Origin: Methylobacterium sp. Leaf91
GTDB taxonomy: Bacteria; Pseudomonadota; Alphaproteobacteria; Rhizobiales; Beijerinckiaceae
DNA: 64,000 bases
Direction: 5' to 3'
Assembly (NCBI RefSeq): GCF_001422815.1
Contig: NZ_LMMP01000034.1
Coordinates: 71,442 to 135,441 of the forward strand
The first letter of the stretch is position 1. Every line of letters starts with the position of its first letter. Made by a program: the position numbers and the translations under genes. The notes beneath the pieces are model-generated. The model had not been told where the DNA came from, did not search any database, and worked only from the letters and a program-made list of their open reading frames with translations. Below are positions 8,837 through 17,916 of this stretch, piece after piece.

Positions 8837-9528
8837 CCATAGGCCCGCATCGCGTAGGACCTGAGCAACGAGGCAACGGCACTGACGGCGATGACGACGG
8901 CGATGAGGACGACACCGAGCGCCAGCGCGAGGGGAAGGTCTCCCTTCTGTGTCTCGAGGGAGATCGCCGTGGTCATGGTACGGGTATGCCCGTCGATGTT
9001 CCCACCGACGACGAGGACGGCGCCAATTTCCGATATGGCACGGCCGAAAGCGGCAAGAAGCGCTGTCACCAGCGAGAAGCGCGTATCGAAGATCAGGATC
9101 GCGGCGCGCTGTGCTCCATTGAGGCCAAGAGAGCTGAGTTGCTCGCCAAGGTAATCTTGCGCATCCGCCACGATTTGGCGCGTGAGTGCAGCGATCAGTG
9201 GGACAACCAGGACGGTCTGTGCCGCGATCATCGCACTCGGCGTGAAGAGCAAACCGAGACCGCCGAATGGGCCGGAACGAGACAGGATGAGGTACAGGAC
9301 AAGGCCGATAACTACCGGCGGTAGGCCCATGGCTGCGTTGAGCAGACCCACAACGAGCCTTCGCCCCGGGAATTGAGACACGGCGACAAGGGCACCGAGC
9401 GGCACTCCAAGCAACGTGCCAAGACCGACCGCCGAGAAGCTCACGCGGAGCGAAAGACCGGCGATGGCGATTACGGCTGGATCAAGGGCTGCGAGCCGCG
9501 AGAGCGTCTCCTGGAGGGTTTGAAGCAT
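8833..9528 (-). CDS. tupB: Tungstate ABC transporter permease TupB
   Basis: A 231-residue inner-membrane permease with several hydrophobic helices. It has a binding-protein-dependent transport loop (SSLGLNGAQRAAILIFDTR) near residue 150, which contacts the ATPase, and AVGLGTLLGVPLGALVA in the first half. It is the first gene of the minus-strand tup operon. Its start at 9528 faces the divergent regulator gene across a 68-base gap, the usual position for an autoregulated, metal-responsive promoter. Confidence 0.9.
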   Translation of the reverse strand: MLQTLQETLSRLAALDPAVIAIAGLSLRVSFSAVGLGTLLGVPLGALVAVSQFPGRRLVVGLLNAAMGLPPVVIGLVLYLILSRSGPFGGLGLLFTPSAMIAAQTVLVVPLIAALTRQIVADAQDYLGEQLSSLGLNGAQRAAILIFDTRFSLVTALLAAFGRAISEIGAVLVVGGNIDGHTRTMTTAISLETQKGDLPLALALGVVLIAVVIAVSAVASLLRSYAMRAYG

Positions 9529-9561
9529 GGCTCTGATGCTGTGGCGACCGAACCCCTCATG

Positions 9562-9580
9562 CTATCGCCGGGGAGTATAG
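9562..9580. promoter_or_regulatory. Candidate oxyanion-regulator operator
   Basis: In the 68-base gap between tupB and its divergent regulator, CTAT and ATAG form a dyad separated by 11 bases. Paired CTAT/ATAG half-sites resemble ModE-type operators. This is a weak, visually spotted candidate. Confidence 0.3.
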
Positions 9581-9596
9581 TTCAATAGGAAACGAC

Positions 9597-10583
9597 GTGC
9601 CTATGAAGGTCGAGTTGTTTGTCGATGGCATCATCTCGGTGGCGAAGGGGCGCATCGCGTTTGGCCCCACGCTGGCGCTCTTGGATGCGGTCGCCTCGGA
9701 AGGCTCGCTTCAAGGCGCAGCGATGCGACTGCACGTGTCCTATCGCTCCGCGTGGGGCCGTCTCACCCTCTTGGAGGATATCCTAGGACAGCCGGTCATC
9801 AGCAAGACGAAGGGCCACGGTACCGTTCTGACATCTTTCGGCACTGTCTTTCTCGAGGCACTCGGTCGTGCGTCGCGAGCGAGCCAGGAAATCATCGGGC
9901 TGGAAGAGAGGCGATTGGAGATCGCCCTCGCCGTTCTGTCAGGCCTTGCGACCGCACCCCTGGCATTGGCAGTGAGCCACGATTCAGTGTTGCTGGATGC
10001 GCTTCACTCCATGGGCGACATAACGGTTTCGATTGCTGGGAGCACGGATGCCCTCGCACAATTGAAAAACGGTCAGGTCGATGGTGCGGGGTTTCATTTC
10101 GGCGCGGCGGTCCCAGAGCCGGGCACGATCTTCGCTGACGTTCTGGCCGATCCGAACCTGATCGCCCTTCCGGTTCTACGGCGGGAACAAGGCCTCATGA
10201 TGGAGGCGGGCAATCCCTTCGCCATCTCCGGCATCGTGGACTTGGCAGCGACCGGTCTCCGCTTTGTAAACAGACAGCGGGGTGCGGGCACACGGATATG
10301 GTTTGACAGATTATGCGTGGAAGCCGGCGTCAACGGGCCGGACATCCAAGGCTACCAGACGGAAGAGTTCACGCATCAGGCCGTCGCGGCCTTGATCGCT
10401 TCAGGTGCAGCGGACGTTGGAATGGGCACCCGCGCCATCGCGAAACGCTTCAGTCTCGCATATCTGCCCCTCGGTGAGGAAACCTACTTCCTCGCCGTGA
10501 GGTCGTTCGTTGGCCTACCACGCTTGGAGGCGATCAGAGCAGCAATAAACCATCGTGCTGCAATCACACCGGGTTATGCGTGA
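9597..10583 (+). CDS. ModE-like/LysR-type regulator with PBP-like ligand domain
   Basis: About 328 residues. The first ~110 form a winged helix of the ModE/LysR type (LLDAVASEGSLQGAAMRLHV, then SYRSAWGRL and LEDILGQPVI). The rest resembles the molybdate/tungstate-type periplasmic-binding fold (VNRQRGAGTRIWFDRL, ASGAADVGMGTRAIAKRF), the same kind of domain as is fused to the MoeA protein at 1881. It probably senses tungstate, molybdate or cofactor status and controls the divergent tup operon. The GTG start at 9597 follows AGGAA at proper spacing; the ATG at 9603 is an alternative. Confidence 0.85.
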   Translation: MPMKVELFVDGIISVAKGRIAFGPTLALLDAVASEGSLQGAAMRLHVSYRSAWGRLTLLEDILGQPVISKTKGHGTVLTSFGTVFLEALGRASRASQEIIGLEERRLEIALAVLSGLATAPLALAVSHDSVLLDALHSMGDITVSIAGSTDALAQLKNGQVDGAGFHFGAAVPEPGTIFADVLADPNLIALPVLRREQGLMMEAGNPFAISGIVDLAATGLRFVNRQRGAGTRIWFDRLCVEAGVNGPDIQGYQTEEFTHQAVAALIASGAADVGMGTRAIAKRFSLAYLPLGEETYFLAVRSFVGLPRLEAIRAAINHRAAITPGYA

Positions 10584-10648
10584 GCGAGATCATTTGAGTA
10601 ATCCTAGAGGGACGAGAGTCGATGCGGCCCTCGCCCTTCGTCTGCAGG

Positions 10649-11413
10649 TCAGTGAGCCAGGATCTTTGAGAGGAAGGTCTGAGCCCGCTCCGAGCGAGGC
10701 TTGTCGAAGAAGTCGTCCTTCGTAGCGTCTTCGACGATCTCCCCACGATCCATGAAGACGACGCGGTTGGCGACTTTCCGAGCGAAGCCCATTTCGTGGG
10801 TGACGACCATCATCGTCATACCCTCGCGGGCGAGCTCGATCATCACATCCAGCACCTCTCCGACCATCTCGGGGTCGAGAGCCGAGGTCGGCTCATCGAA
10901 CAGCATGACGATGGGGTTCATCGACAAGGCGCGGGCGATGGCGACGCGCTGTTGCTGACCACCGGAAAGCTGGCCCGGATATTTATGCGAGTGCGCCGAG
11001 AGACCAACACGACCGAGGAGCTTGAGGCCGCGATCGTGTGCATCGTCCTTCGACCGTCCGAGGACTTTGCACTGGCCGAGCATGAGGTTGTCGATGATCG
11101 ACAGGTGTGGAAACAGCTCGAAATGCTGGAACACCATGCCGACGCGCGCACGAAGCTTGGGAAGGTTGGTGCCCTTCGCCTGAACACCGATACCATCGAC
11201 GGTAATGGCCCCTTTCTGAATCGGCTCCAGGGCGTTGACGGTCTTGATCAGGGTGGATTTGCCGGAGCCTGAAGGACCGCAGACCACGACGACTTCGCCC
11301 TTGGTGACCTGGGTCGTGCACCCGTTTAGAACCTGAACCGGGCCGTACCATTTGCTGATGTTGTCGATGGCGATCATCGGCTTTGCCGAAGCCTGGGGAT
11401 CGATGGCGGACAT
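10649..11413 (-). CDS. gltL: Glutamate/aspartate ABC transporter ATP-binding protein
   Basis: A 254-residue polar amino-acid ABC ATPase (GltL/AapP/GlnQ class). Walker A is [13 protein letters not shown], the signature [15 protein letters not shown] and Walker [40 protein letters not shown] is typical of amino-acid importers. The start at 11413 was chosen because it begins immediately before the domain and follows the upstream permease gene by 17 bases. It is the last gene of the four-gene importer operon. Confidence 0.93.
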   Translation of the reverse strand: MSAIDPQASAKPMIAIDNISKWYGPVQVLNGCTTQVTKGEVVVVCGPSGSGKSTLIKTVNALEPIQKGAITVDGIGVQAKGTNLPKLRARVGMVFQHFELFPHLSIIDNLMLGQCKVLGRSKDDAHDRGLKLLGRVGLSAHSHKYPGQLSGGQQQRVAIARALSMNPIVMLFDEPTSALDPEMVGEVLDVMIELAREGMTMMVVTHEMGFARKVANRVVFMDRGEIVEDATKDDFFDKPRSERAQTFLSKILAH

Positions 11414-11430
11414 GGCGGATCCTCGGAAGC

Positions 11431-12123
11431 TTAGCGAATGATGGCGACACGGCGCTGAAGGCGCCGGACGAGAGTCGAGGCGGTGATGCAAATCACCAGA
11501 TAGATCGCAGCCGCGAACAGATACATTTCCACGAGACGCCCATCGCGCTGAGCCACCTTGGATGCAGCACCGAGGAAATCGGTAAGCGAGATCACGTAGA
11601 CGAGGGACGTATCCTGGAACAGCACGATGGTCTGGGTCAGCAGCAAGGGCAGCATGTTGCGGAAGGCTTGAGGCAGGATCACTGTCCGCATGGTCTGCCC
11701 GTAGGTGAGGCCGATGGCCTGGGCCGCGGATGTTTGTCCCTTCGGAATTGCCTGGATGCCGGCGCGCATGATCTCCGAAAAGAATGCCGCCTCGAACAAG
11801 GTGAACGTTACGAGCGCTGAGGTGAAAGCGCCGACCGAGATCGGACGCGAAGCACCCGTCATCCACTGTCCGATATAGGGAACGAGGAAGTAGAACCAGA
11901 AGATCACCAGCACGAGCGGCAGCGACCTCATGAAGTTCACGTAGATCTTGGCCGGGATCGCCAGAGCAGCGATCCCGGAAAGTCGCATCATCGCTATGAC
12001 GGTGCCGAGAATGATGCCGCCCGAGGCGGCGAGTGCGGTGAGCGTCAGCGTGAACACCATTCCCGTACCGAACAGGTACGGCAAGGATGAGAGGACGACC
12101 CCGAAGTCGAAATCCGTAAACAT
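11431..12123 (-). CDS. gltK: Glutamate/aspartate ABC transporter permease GltK
   Basis: A 230-residue permease of the His/Glu/Gln/Arg/opine family. [19 protein letters not shown] opens the first membrane segments, [17 protein letters not shown] follows, and the EAA loop is [20 protein letters not shown]. It forms a heteromeric channel with GltJ. It lies between gltJ and gltL on the same strand. Confidence 0.9.
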   Translation of the reverse strand: MFTDFDFGVVLSSLPYLFGTGMVFTLTLTALAASGGIILGTVIAMMRLSGIAALAIPAKIYVNFMRSLPLVLVIFWFYFLVPYIGQWMTGASRPISVGAFTSALVTFTLFEAAFFSEIMRAGIQAIPKGQTSAAQAIGLTYGQTMRTVILPQAFRNMLPLLLTQTIVLFQDTSLVYVISLTDFLGAASKVAQRDGRLVEMYLFAAAIYLVICITASTLVRRLQRRVAIIR

Positions 12124-12180
12124 CGGTCCTCTAGTCCCGTCTGGCGGTCGCGAAGGATGGGAAGGCGGATGGTGCGGGCA

Positions 12181-12903
12181 TCAGCGCGATCCCGGGACAG
12201 CGATACGTGTCTCGAGCTTGCTCGACAGGGTCACCACGATCAGGCTGATGCCGAGATAGATCACCGTGGCTGCCGTAAAGGATTCGAAGACCTGCGAAGA
12301 GAATTCCTGCATCGAGCGCGCCCGCGCGGTCAGTTCGAGCAGACCGATGGTGAGCGCCACCGACGTATTCTTCAGGTTGTTCAAGAACTCCGATGTCAGC
12401 GGGGGTAGGATCACCCGGTAGGCATTGGGCAGCAGCACGTAGCGATAGGTCTGCCAAGTGGTGAGACCGATGGCGGTGCCAGCCATCCGCTGGCCACGGG
12501 GCAAGGTCTCGATGCCGGTACGGACCTGCTCAGCGACTCGTGATGCGGTGAAGAAGCCGAGACAGATGACCGCCGTGTAGAACGATGCATTGGGCAGCTG
12601 TTTCAGCCAAGTCCCCCAGGAGCCGGGAAGGAGCTCCGGCACGACGTAGAACCAGAGGAACATCTGAACCAGCAGGGGAATGTTCCGGAAAAGCTCCACA
12701 TACATGGTGCCGATCCGCTGAGCCCCCCGGCTCGGAAGGGTGCGCAGCACCCCAATGAGCGAGCCGAGGGAGAAGGCGATGATCCAGGAACAGAGCGCCG
12801 TGGCGATCGTCCAAGACAGGCCGGAGAGAAGCATGTCGGCATAAGTACCGGTGCCTTCCGGCGACGGGTCGAAGAAGACCCGCCAGTTCCAGTTGTAATT
12901 CAT
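12181..12903 (-). CDS. gltJ: Glutamate/aspartate ABC transporter permease GltJ
   Basis: A 240-residue amino-acid permease. It begins MNYNWNWRVFFDPSPEGTG, a common N-terminus of GltJ proteins, and has ELFRNIPLLVQMFLWFYVVP and an EAA loop EQVRTGIETLPRGQRMAGTA. It pairs with GltK as the transmembrane part of the importer, 57 bases upstream of gltK and 28 bases after gltI. Confidence 0.92.
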   Translation of the reverse strand: MNYNWNWRVFFDPSPEGTGTYADMLLSGLSWTIATALCSWIIAFSLGSLIGVLRTLPSRGAQRIGTMYVELFRNIPLLVQMFLWFYVVPELLPGSWGTWLKQLPNASFYTAVICLGFFTASRVAEQVRTGIETLPRGQRMAGTAIGLTTWQTYRYVLLPNAYRVILPPLTSEFLNNLKNTSVALTIGLLELTARARSMQEFSSQVFESFTAATVIYLGISLIVVTLSSKLETRIAVPGSR

Positions 12904-12931
12904 CGCCTGTCGTCTGCTCCCGTGCGGCGGC

Positions 12932-13870
12932 TTAGTAAGCGGCCGGGTCGGCGCTGTCGCTCGGCGACGCGAAGGCCTTGATCATCGGCTCGCTCATGGG
13001 CAAGCTGAGGTTGATGCCGCGCGGCGGGATCGGCTTGGTGAACCAAGTGTCGTAGAGGGCCTTGCCCTCGGGGCTCTTGTAGAGCTTGGCCGTCGCCTCA
13101 TCGACCACGGCCTTGAACGGCGCGTCGTCCTTGCGGAGCATGATGCCGTAGGGCTCGGGCTTCGACAAGGCCTCGCTGGAGATGGCGTAGGTACCGGGCT
13201 CCTTGGAGCTGGCGGCGAGCGAGGCGAGCAACACGTCGTCCATCACGAAGGCAGCGGCGCGGCCAGTCTCGACCATCAAGAATGCTTCAGCGTGATCCTT
13301 GGCCGGCAGAATCGTCAGGCCGAGGTTGCGCGCGGTATTGGCCTCGTTGATCTGACGGATATTGGTGGTGCCCGAGGTGGAGACGACGGTCTTACCCTTG
13401 AGATCCTCGATGGCGTCGAGTTTGGCAGACTTCTTCGCGACGTAGCGGGTCGCGGTGAGGAAGTGGGTGTTCGTAAAGGAGACCTGCTTCTGGCGATCGA
13501 CGTTGTTCGTGGTCGAACCGCATTCGAGATCGACGGTGCCGTTGGCGATCAGCGGGATGCGTGTGGCGGAGGTGACGGGATTGAGCCTCACCTCGAGCTT
13601 CGAGAGCTTCAGGTTGGTCTTCACCGCTTCGGCGATCTTCTTACAGATCTCGAAGGCGTATCCGACCGGCTTCTGATCACCGTCGAGGTAAGAAAACGGA
13701 ACGGAGGCGTCACGATAGCCGATCGTAATTTCACCGGTCTCTTTGATCTTTTTGAGGGTGCCGGTCAGTTCCTGGGCATTGGCGCCGGCTGCGCCGAGCG
13801 TGAAGCTCATTGCCGATGCTAGGACGACCGTCGCCTTCAGAGCGACGGACCTGTGATGACCAAAATGCAT
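12932..13870 (-). CDS. gltI: Glutamate/aspartate-binding periplasmic protein GltI
   Basis: A 312-residue family-3 solute-binding protein. The signal peptide ends near GAAGANAQ. ETGEITIGYRDASVPFSYLD starts the mature domain, and LECGSTTNNVDRQKQVSFTN is characteristic of the glutamate/aspartate subgroup. It captures acidic amino acids in the periplasm for GltJKL. As first gene of the operon it should be the most highly expressed. The neighbouring aspartate ammonia-lyase could use imported aspartate. Confidence 0.92.
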   Translation of the reverse strand: MHFGHHRSVALKATVVLASAMSFTLGAAGANAQELTGTLKKIKETGEITIGYRDASVPFSYLDGDQKPVGYAFEICKKIAEAVKTNLKLSKLEVRLNPVTSATRIPLIANGTVDLECGSTTNNVDRQKQVSFTNTHFLTATRYVAKKSAKLDAIEDLKGKTVVSTSGTTNIRQINEANTARNLGLTILPAKDHAEAFLMVETGRAAAFVMDDVLLASLAASSKEPGTYAISSEALSKPEPYGIMLRKDDAPFKAVVDEATAKLYKSPEGKALYDTWFTKPIPPRGINLSLPMSEPMIKAFASPSDSADPAAY

Positions 13871-14213
13871 GTGAAGGCTAACTCCCGAAGGGGTTTCCGC
13901 CGACCGAATGATCGGCTCTCGAGGCTCAACGTAGCAGCGGTCGCGCCCATCGCAATCGGTGAATAAGGGACCACCGGAGATGTCAACCGCTCAGGAAGAC
14001 TATAGCAATCAACGTGCCGTGCGGGCGGGCTAGATCGCTTTTGGCGAGACAATGCCCTGCGTTTGAAATCACCGGATCCAGAAGGAAGAGGCCGATTATC
14101 GATGTGCGGCAGTCACGAAAAAGGCCCGGCTTTTCAGCCGGGCCCATTTTGAACCGTTTCCTTGCATCTCCCAGGGTCGGCGCACGAAGCGCCAACCCCA
14201 AAATCGCAGAGGC
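13871..14213. other. Intergenic region upstream of gltI
   Basis: These 343 bases lie between the gltI start and the end of the porin gene, both on the minus strand. They hold the porin terminator (14117-14144) and must contain the glt promoter. I see no convincing promoter boxes and no reading frame with coding character. Confidence 0.5.
14117..14144 (-). terminator. Rho-independent terminator of the porin gene
   Basis: GGCCCGGC-TTTTCA-GCCGGGCC is a perfect 8-bp stem. Read on the minus strand it is followed by TTTTTC, a good U-tract. It lies about 70 bases after the porin stop codon. Confidence 0.85.
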
Positions 14214-15815
14214 TTAGAAGTCGCGCTGGACGCGCATACGCACCTGGTAGGTGTCGTCGGCGGTCACGGTGCGAACGGCGCCGGAGGCGATGTTCGCAGC
14301 GTTGACGGTGCCGCTCGACTGGGTGCGATCCACGACACGGCCGTTCTGAACGCCGACCTTGGTGTAGAAGCCCTCGACACCGATATCGAGGTCCTTCACT
14401 GGCGACCAGATCAGGCTTGCGCCGGCGACGATCTGGTAGGTGTCACGGAGAACCGGGCTCACGTCGAAGGAGACTGTGCCGGGAGTGCCAGTGAACTGAG
14501 TGGTGGCACCATTCGTCTGGAAAGCAGCGGCATTGGCGGCGCGAGCGCCACGGGCGAAGGAGAGCTCGCCGTAGCTGCCGAACACGGCCGAACGCCACTC
14601 AGGCGACCAGTAGTGCAGGAACGAGCCAACCACCGTGAAGCTGGTGGAGGTTTCGATCTTGCCGGTGAGAGGGTTCAGCGTGGCGTCGGACATGAAGGGA
14701 TCGAAGGCAGCGCCGTTGATGGTGCTGGCAATCGCGGTGTAGCTGCCGTTGTAGGACGAGTAGCCCGTGTAGAGGGTCGAACCCTCACCGTAGGCTCCCT
14801 GCAGGTACAGCGTATCGCCCGGAGCGATGAACGGGGTGTTGATCTTCACGCCACCCTGGACAGCCCAGCCGTACTCGCTCGAGGGATGTCCGGTCACAGC
14901 AGTCCCACCAAGACCGGGAACCGAAGCCACAGCGAAGGTAGATCCAACGGGATTTTGGACGTTGATTTCCTTGACGGCAGCTGAGATCTGAGCCGAACCC
15001 CAGGCAGCATCGTAGCGCAGAACGCCGACGAAGTCGGGCATCCGGTTACGCTGCGACACGTCGAAGTTCTGGAACGTGTTCGTTGCGCCGAGTCCGACGA
15101 GAACCGGAGACGGAGCGCCGGTCACGCCAGTCGCCCCGAAGGTCTGCGAGTAGACGGTGTTGCGACGGAAGGTCGGGTCTTCGAGCGAGACCGTGGCGGA
15201 GAAGCCTTCGCCGAACTTAGCCGAATAGGCGAGCAGGTTGGTCGACTGAACGTCGGAGTTCAGGGTCGCGCCAGCAAACTCGAAGTCGTGAGCGTAGAAG
15301 TCGAAGAACGAGGAGGCGCGACCAGCGGTGAGGCCGGCGAACTGAATGAACGCCTTATCGGTGTTCACGAACTGCTGAGCGCGACCAGCCTGATCCTGAC
15401 CGGTTGCAGCGAAGGCGGAGCCGATGCGCTCTTGGGTGCCGGAGCGGAGGCCGCCGGTGCCGCCGGTGCGCGAGGCGAACTGGATACGGGTGAAGGCGCG
15501 CAGGGTGCCGTAGGCCGTCTGGGTGCGGGCATCGACGTTGATGCGGGCGAGGCCGATATAGCCGGTCGTGTCACCATTGCCCGAGCCGGAACGGCTGTCC
15601 GTCGGCTGGTAGCCGATGTCGAGGCGGGCACGGCCCGAGAGACGGATGCAGGTGTCCGTTCCGGGGATGTAGAAGAAGCCGGCGCCGTAGGCGGAGCAGA
15701 CGCGGACGTATTCGATCGGCACGGCCTTCTTCACAGGAAGATCGGCGGCATGCGCTCCAACGACCGACGCAAAACCTGCGGCGGTACCGAGGAGTGAGCT
15801 CTTCAAGAGCTTCAT
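14214..15815 (-). CDS. Alphaproteobacterial outer-membrane porin
   Basis: A 533-residue porin of the Rhizobiales type. The signal peptide (MKLLKSSLLGTAAGFASVVG) ends at AHAADLPVKKA, and the characteristic start VRVCSAYGAGFFYIPGTDTC holds a conserved cysteine pair. Alternating polar/hydrophobic beta-strand sequence follows, ending YQVRMRVQRDF with the terminal Phe needed for outer-membrane insertion. It forms general diffusion channels. The start at 15815 has GGAG about 6 bases upstream. It is slightly longer than common porins of this family. It has its own strong terminator and appears monocistronic. Confidence 0.93.
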   Translation of the reverse strand: MKLLKSSLLGTAAGFASVVGAHAADLPVKKAVPIEYVRVCSAYGAGFFYIPGTDTCIRLSGRARLDIGYQPTDSRSGSGNGDTTGYIGLARINVDARTQTAYGTLRAFTRIQFASRTGGTGGLRSGTQERIGSAFAATGQDQAGRAQQFVNTDKAFIQFAGLTAGRASSFFDFYAHDFEFAGATLNSDVQSTNLLAYSAKFGEGFSATVSLEDPTFRRNTVYSQTFGATGVTGAPSPVLVGLGATNTFQNFDVSQRNRMPDFVGVLRYDAAWGSAQISAAVKEINVQNPVGSTFAVASVPGLGGTAVTGHPSSEYGWAVQGGVKINTPFIAPGDTLYLQGAYGEGSTLYTGYSSYNGSYTAIASTINGAAFDPFMSDATLNPLTGKIETSTSFTVVGSFLHYWSPEWRSAVFGSYGELSFARGARAANAAAFQTNGATTQFTGTPGTVSFDVSPVLRDTYQIVAGASLIWSPVKDLDIGVEGFYTKVGVQNGRVVDRTQSSGTVNAANIASGAVRTVTADDTYQVRMRVQRDF

Positions 15816-16005
15816 TGATATCTCCAAAAGCTTCGAGACCCGAGGGATAGGCAACTTCAACACGGCGTCGACCGATGTTCGTTTGCCTTTATTTGTTAGC
15901 CAGGGGAGCGTTTCATCGCCCCGTTCCGGCTGTGCCCCGGGGTTTCCCCAGTGCGTTTTCACTCTGTGCGAGCGGGTCCCGCCGGGCAACTCGGAATCGT
16001 GAATG

Positions 16006-16030
16006 CCACAGCGGTTGTGAACCGCTGTGG
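16006..16030. repeat. Perfect inverted repeat upstream of the porin gene
   Basis: CCACAGCGGTT-GTG-AACCGCTGTGG: 11-bp arms, 3-base spacer, no mismatch. It lies about 190 bases upstream of the porin start. There is no T-run on either side, so it looks more like an operator or structured leader than a terminator. Confidence 0.7.
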
Positions 16031-16219
16031 CGGCGTTGCAACGTTTGTCAGGCGGCAAACCATGTCATCGCTGAGGTCGCATGCTGTGCAGAGGTTGGCC
16101 CCGGAGAAGAAAAGCAATGCATCGCGCTGCGCTAATGGCATTACTTGTTCACGCCAGCGCACCCTTTGCTTAGTTTTTGTGCTCTGCACCGTCACTGAAC
16201 CGTCATGAAGAGAGCCAGG

Positions 16220-16254
16220 GCCCCGTTCCAGCGCCGGCACCGGAACGACGGGGC
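16220..16254 (-). terminator. Probable terminator of aspA
   Basis: GCCCCG-TTCC pairs with GGAA-CG-CGGGGC with a small bulge, about 20 bases after the aspA stop. On the minus strand it is followed by a pyrimidine-rich CTCTCTTC. Imperfect stem, so moderate confidence. Confidence 0.45.
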
Positions 16255-16273
16255 AGTCGGGACGCGTTAGCCG

Positions 16274-17779
16274 TCAGGCCCCCTGATTGGTCCGTCTCAC
16301 ACGCGAAGGACGTGTCATGGCCTCGAGCTCCAACAGATGCTCGAGCTGATTCTCCGTCAGCAATCCCTCCTCCAACACGATCTCGGCGACGGGGCGATTC
16401 TCTGCCAAGGCACGTTGGGCGACTCTAGAGCAAGCCTCGTACCCCAAGGCCGGCACAAGGGCGGTAACGAGGCCGATCGAACCATGGACGAGGGAGCGGC
16501 AGCGTTCGCGATCCGCCTCGATCCCTTCGATGCACCGTTTCGTGAGGGTATCGACCGCGGCGGTGAGCATGCGCAGGGAGCTGAGAACGCAATACCCGAT
16601 CGTCGGCTCGAAGGCGTTGAGCTGAAGCTGGCCTCCCTCTGCGCAGAGGGTCACGGTAAGGTCGTGGCCAATCACCAGGAAGGCGACCTGGTTGACCACC
16701 TCAGGAATCACCGGGTTGACCTTACCCGGCATGATCGAGGAACCGGCCTGGACGGCCGGCAGCCGTATCTCGCCGAACCCAGTGCGCGGGCCGCTGGAAA
16801 GCAGGCGCAGATCGTTGCAGATTTTAGAGAGCTTCACCGCCACACGTTTCAGCACGCCGGAGAACAGAACGAACGCCCCAAGATCGGATGTCGCCTCGAT
16901 CAGGTTCGATGCGAGGACCATGGGGTACCCGGAAATCCGTGACAGCTCTTCCACCGCCAGGGACGCGTAACGAGGATCGGCATTGATTCCGGTGCCGATG
17001 GCTGTGGCACCGAGATTGACCTCGCGGAACAGCCCGACGATCTCGTTCAGTCGGGCCACGTCCTCTTTCATGGTGGCGTGGAACCCATCGAATTCTTGGC
17101 CGAGGGTCATCGGTACCGCATCCATGAGTTGGGTGCGGCCCATCTTGAGGACATCAGCGAACTCAACGGCCTTGCCCTTGAAAGCGTAGGCAAGGTCGTC
17201 GAGCGCCTTAATGAGCGGCTGGGTGGCGAAAATGACCGCAAGTCTCAGCGCCGTCGGATAGGCGTCGTTGGTGGATTGCGCCATGTTGACGTCGTCATTG
17301 GGGTGGAGCGCCTCATAATGCCCTAGCGGGTGCCCCATCAGTTCCAGGGCGACATTGGCGATCACCTCGTTGGCATTCATGTTGGTCGACGTGCCAGCGC
17401 CGCCCTGAATCGCATCCACCACGAAGGATTCGGCAAAGCGCGGCTCAGTGGCGACGAGAATACAGGCGCGGTCGATGGCGTCGGCCTTGTCGGCGGCCAG
17501 GTAGCCGAGTCGCCGGTTGGCGCGCGCAGCGGCCTGCTTCACAAGAGCGAGGCTTCTTACGAATTCAGGAAAGTGCCCCACCGGAACACCCGTGATGGGG
17601 AAGTTCGCGACCGCGCGCTTGGTATGGATCCCCCAATAGGCGTCGGCGGGGACTTCGCCGTAACCGAGAAGGTCGTGCTCCGTGCGCGTCCGCGCGCCCT
17701 CCATCTCGACGGTTCGCACTGTTGCGACAGCGATGTTCTCGGTCGGTATCTCGGTGACCGTCTGCGTGTCCGTCGCCAT
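16274..17779 (-). CDS. aspA: Aspartate ammonia-lyase
   Basis: A 501-residue member of the aspartase/fumarase superfamily. The signature GSSIMPGKVNP is present, as are GAGTSTNMNANEVIAN, NDDVNMAQSTNDAYP and GRTQLMDAVPMTLGQE. The last two and the GAGTSTNMN loop favour aspartase over class II fumarase. It deaminates L-aspartate to fumarate and ammonia in the cytoplasm. The start at 17779 has GGGAGAAG just upstream; it is preceded by about 30 residues without similarity to the fold core. The acidic amino-acid importer nearby could supply its substrate. It appears to be a single-gene unit. Confidence 0.9.
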   Translation of the reverse strand: MATDTQTVTEIPTENIAVATVRTVEMEGARTRTEHDLLGYGEVPADAYWGIHTKRAVANFPITGVPVGHFPEFVRSLALVKQAAARANRRLGYLAADKADAIDRACILVATEPRFAESFVVDAIQGGAGTSTNMNANEVIANVALELMGHPLGHYEALHPNDDVNMAQSTNDAYPTALRLAVIFATQPLIKALDDLAYAFKGKAVEFADVLKMGRTQLMDAVPMTLGQEFDGFHATMKEDVARLNEIVGLFREVNLGATAIGTGINADPRYASLAVEELSRISGYPMVLASNLIEATSDLGAFVLFSGVLKRVAVKLSKICNDLRLLSSGPRTGFGEIRLPAVQAGSSIMPGKVNPVIPEVVNQVAFLVIGHDLTVTLCAEGGQLQLNAFEPTIGYCVLSSLRMLTAAVDTLTKRCIEGIEADRERCRSLVHGSIGLVTALVPALGYEACSRVAQRALAENRPVAEIVLEEGLLTENQLEHLLELEAMTRPSRVRRTNQGA

Positions 17780-17916
17780 CGATCTTCTCCCTCGCCCTGC
17801 GCTCGCAGCGGCTCTGCGGAAGGCCACACGCGGCGGCACGAGCGTCAAGCGCTTTGGAGGTCCAATCCTGACATCGGCTCAGTCCTGAAGCCGCATGAAT
17901 AGCCGCCGACCTCAGG

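Larger units (their letters stand above)
15816..16273. other. 458-base intergenic region upstream of the porin
   Basis: No convincing gene. The region holds the promoter side of the porin gene, a perfect 11-bp inverted repeat (16006-16030) and a terminator-like hairpin for aspA (16220-16254). Several stretches are locally AT-richer than the surrounding genes, as expected for a strong porin promoter with a long leader. Confidence 0.5.
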
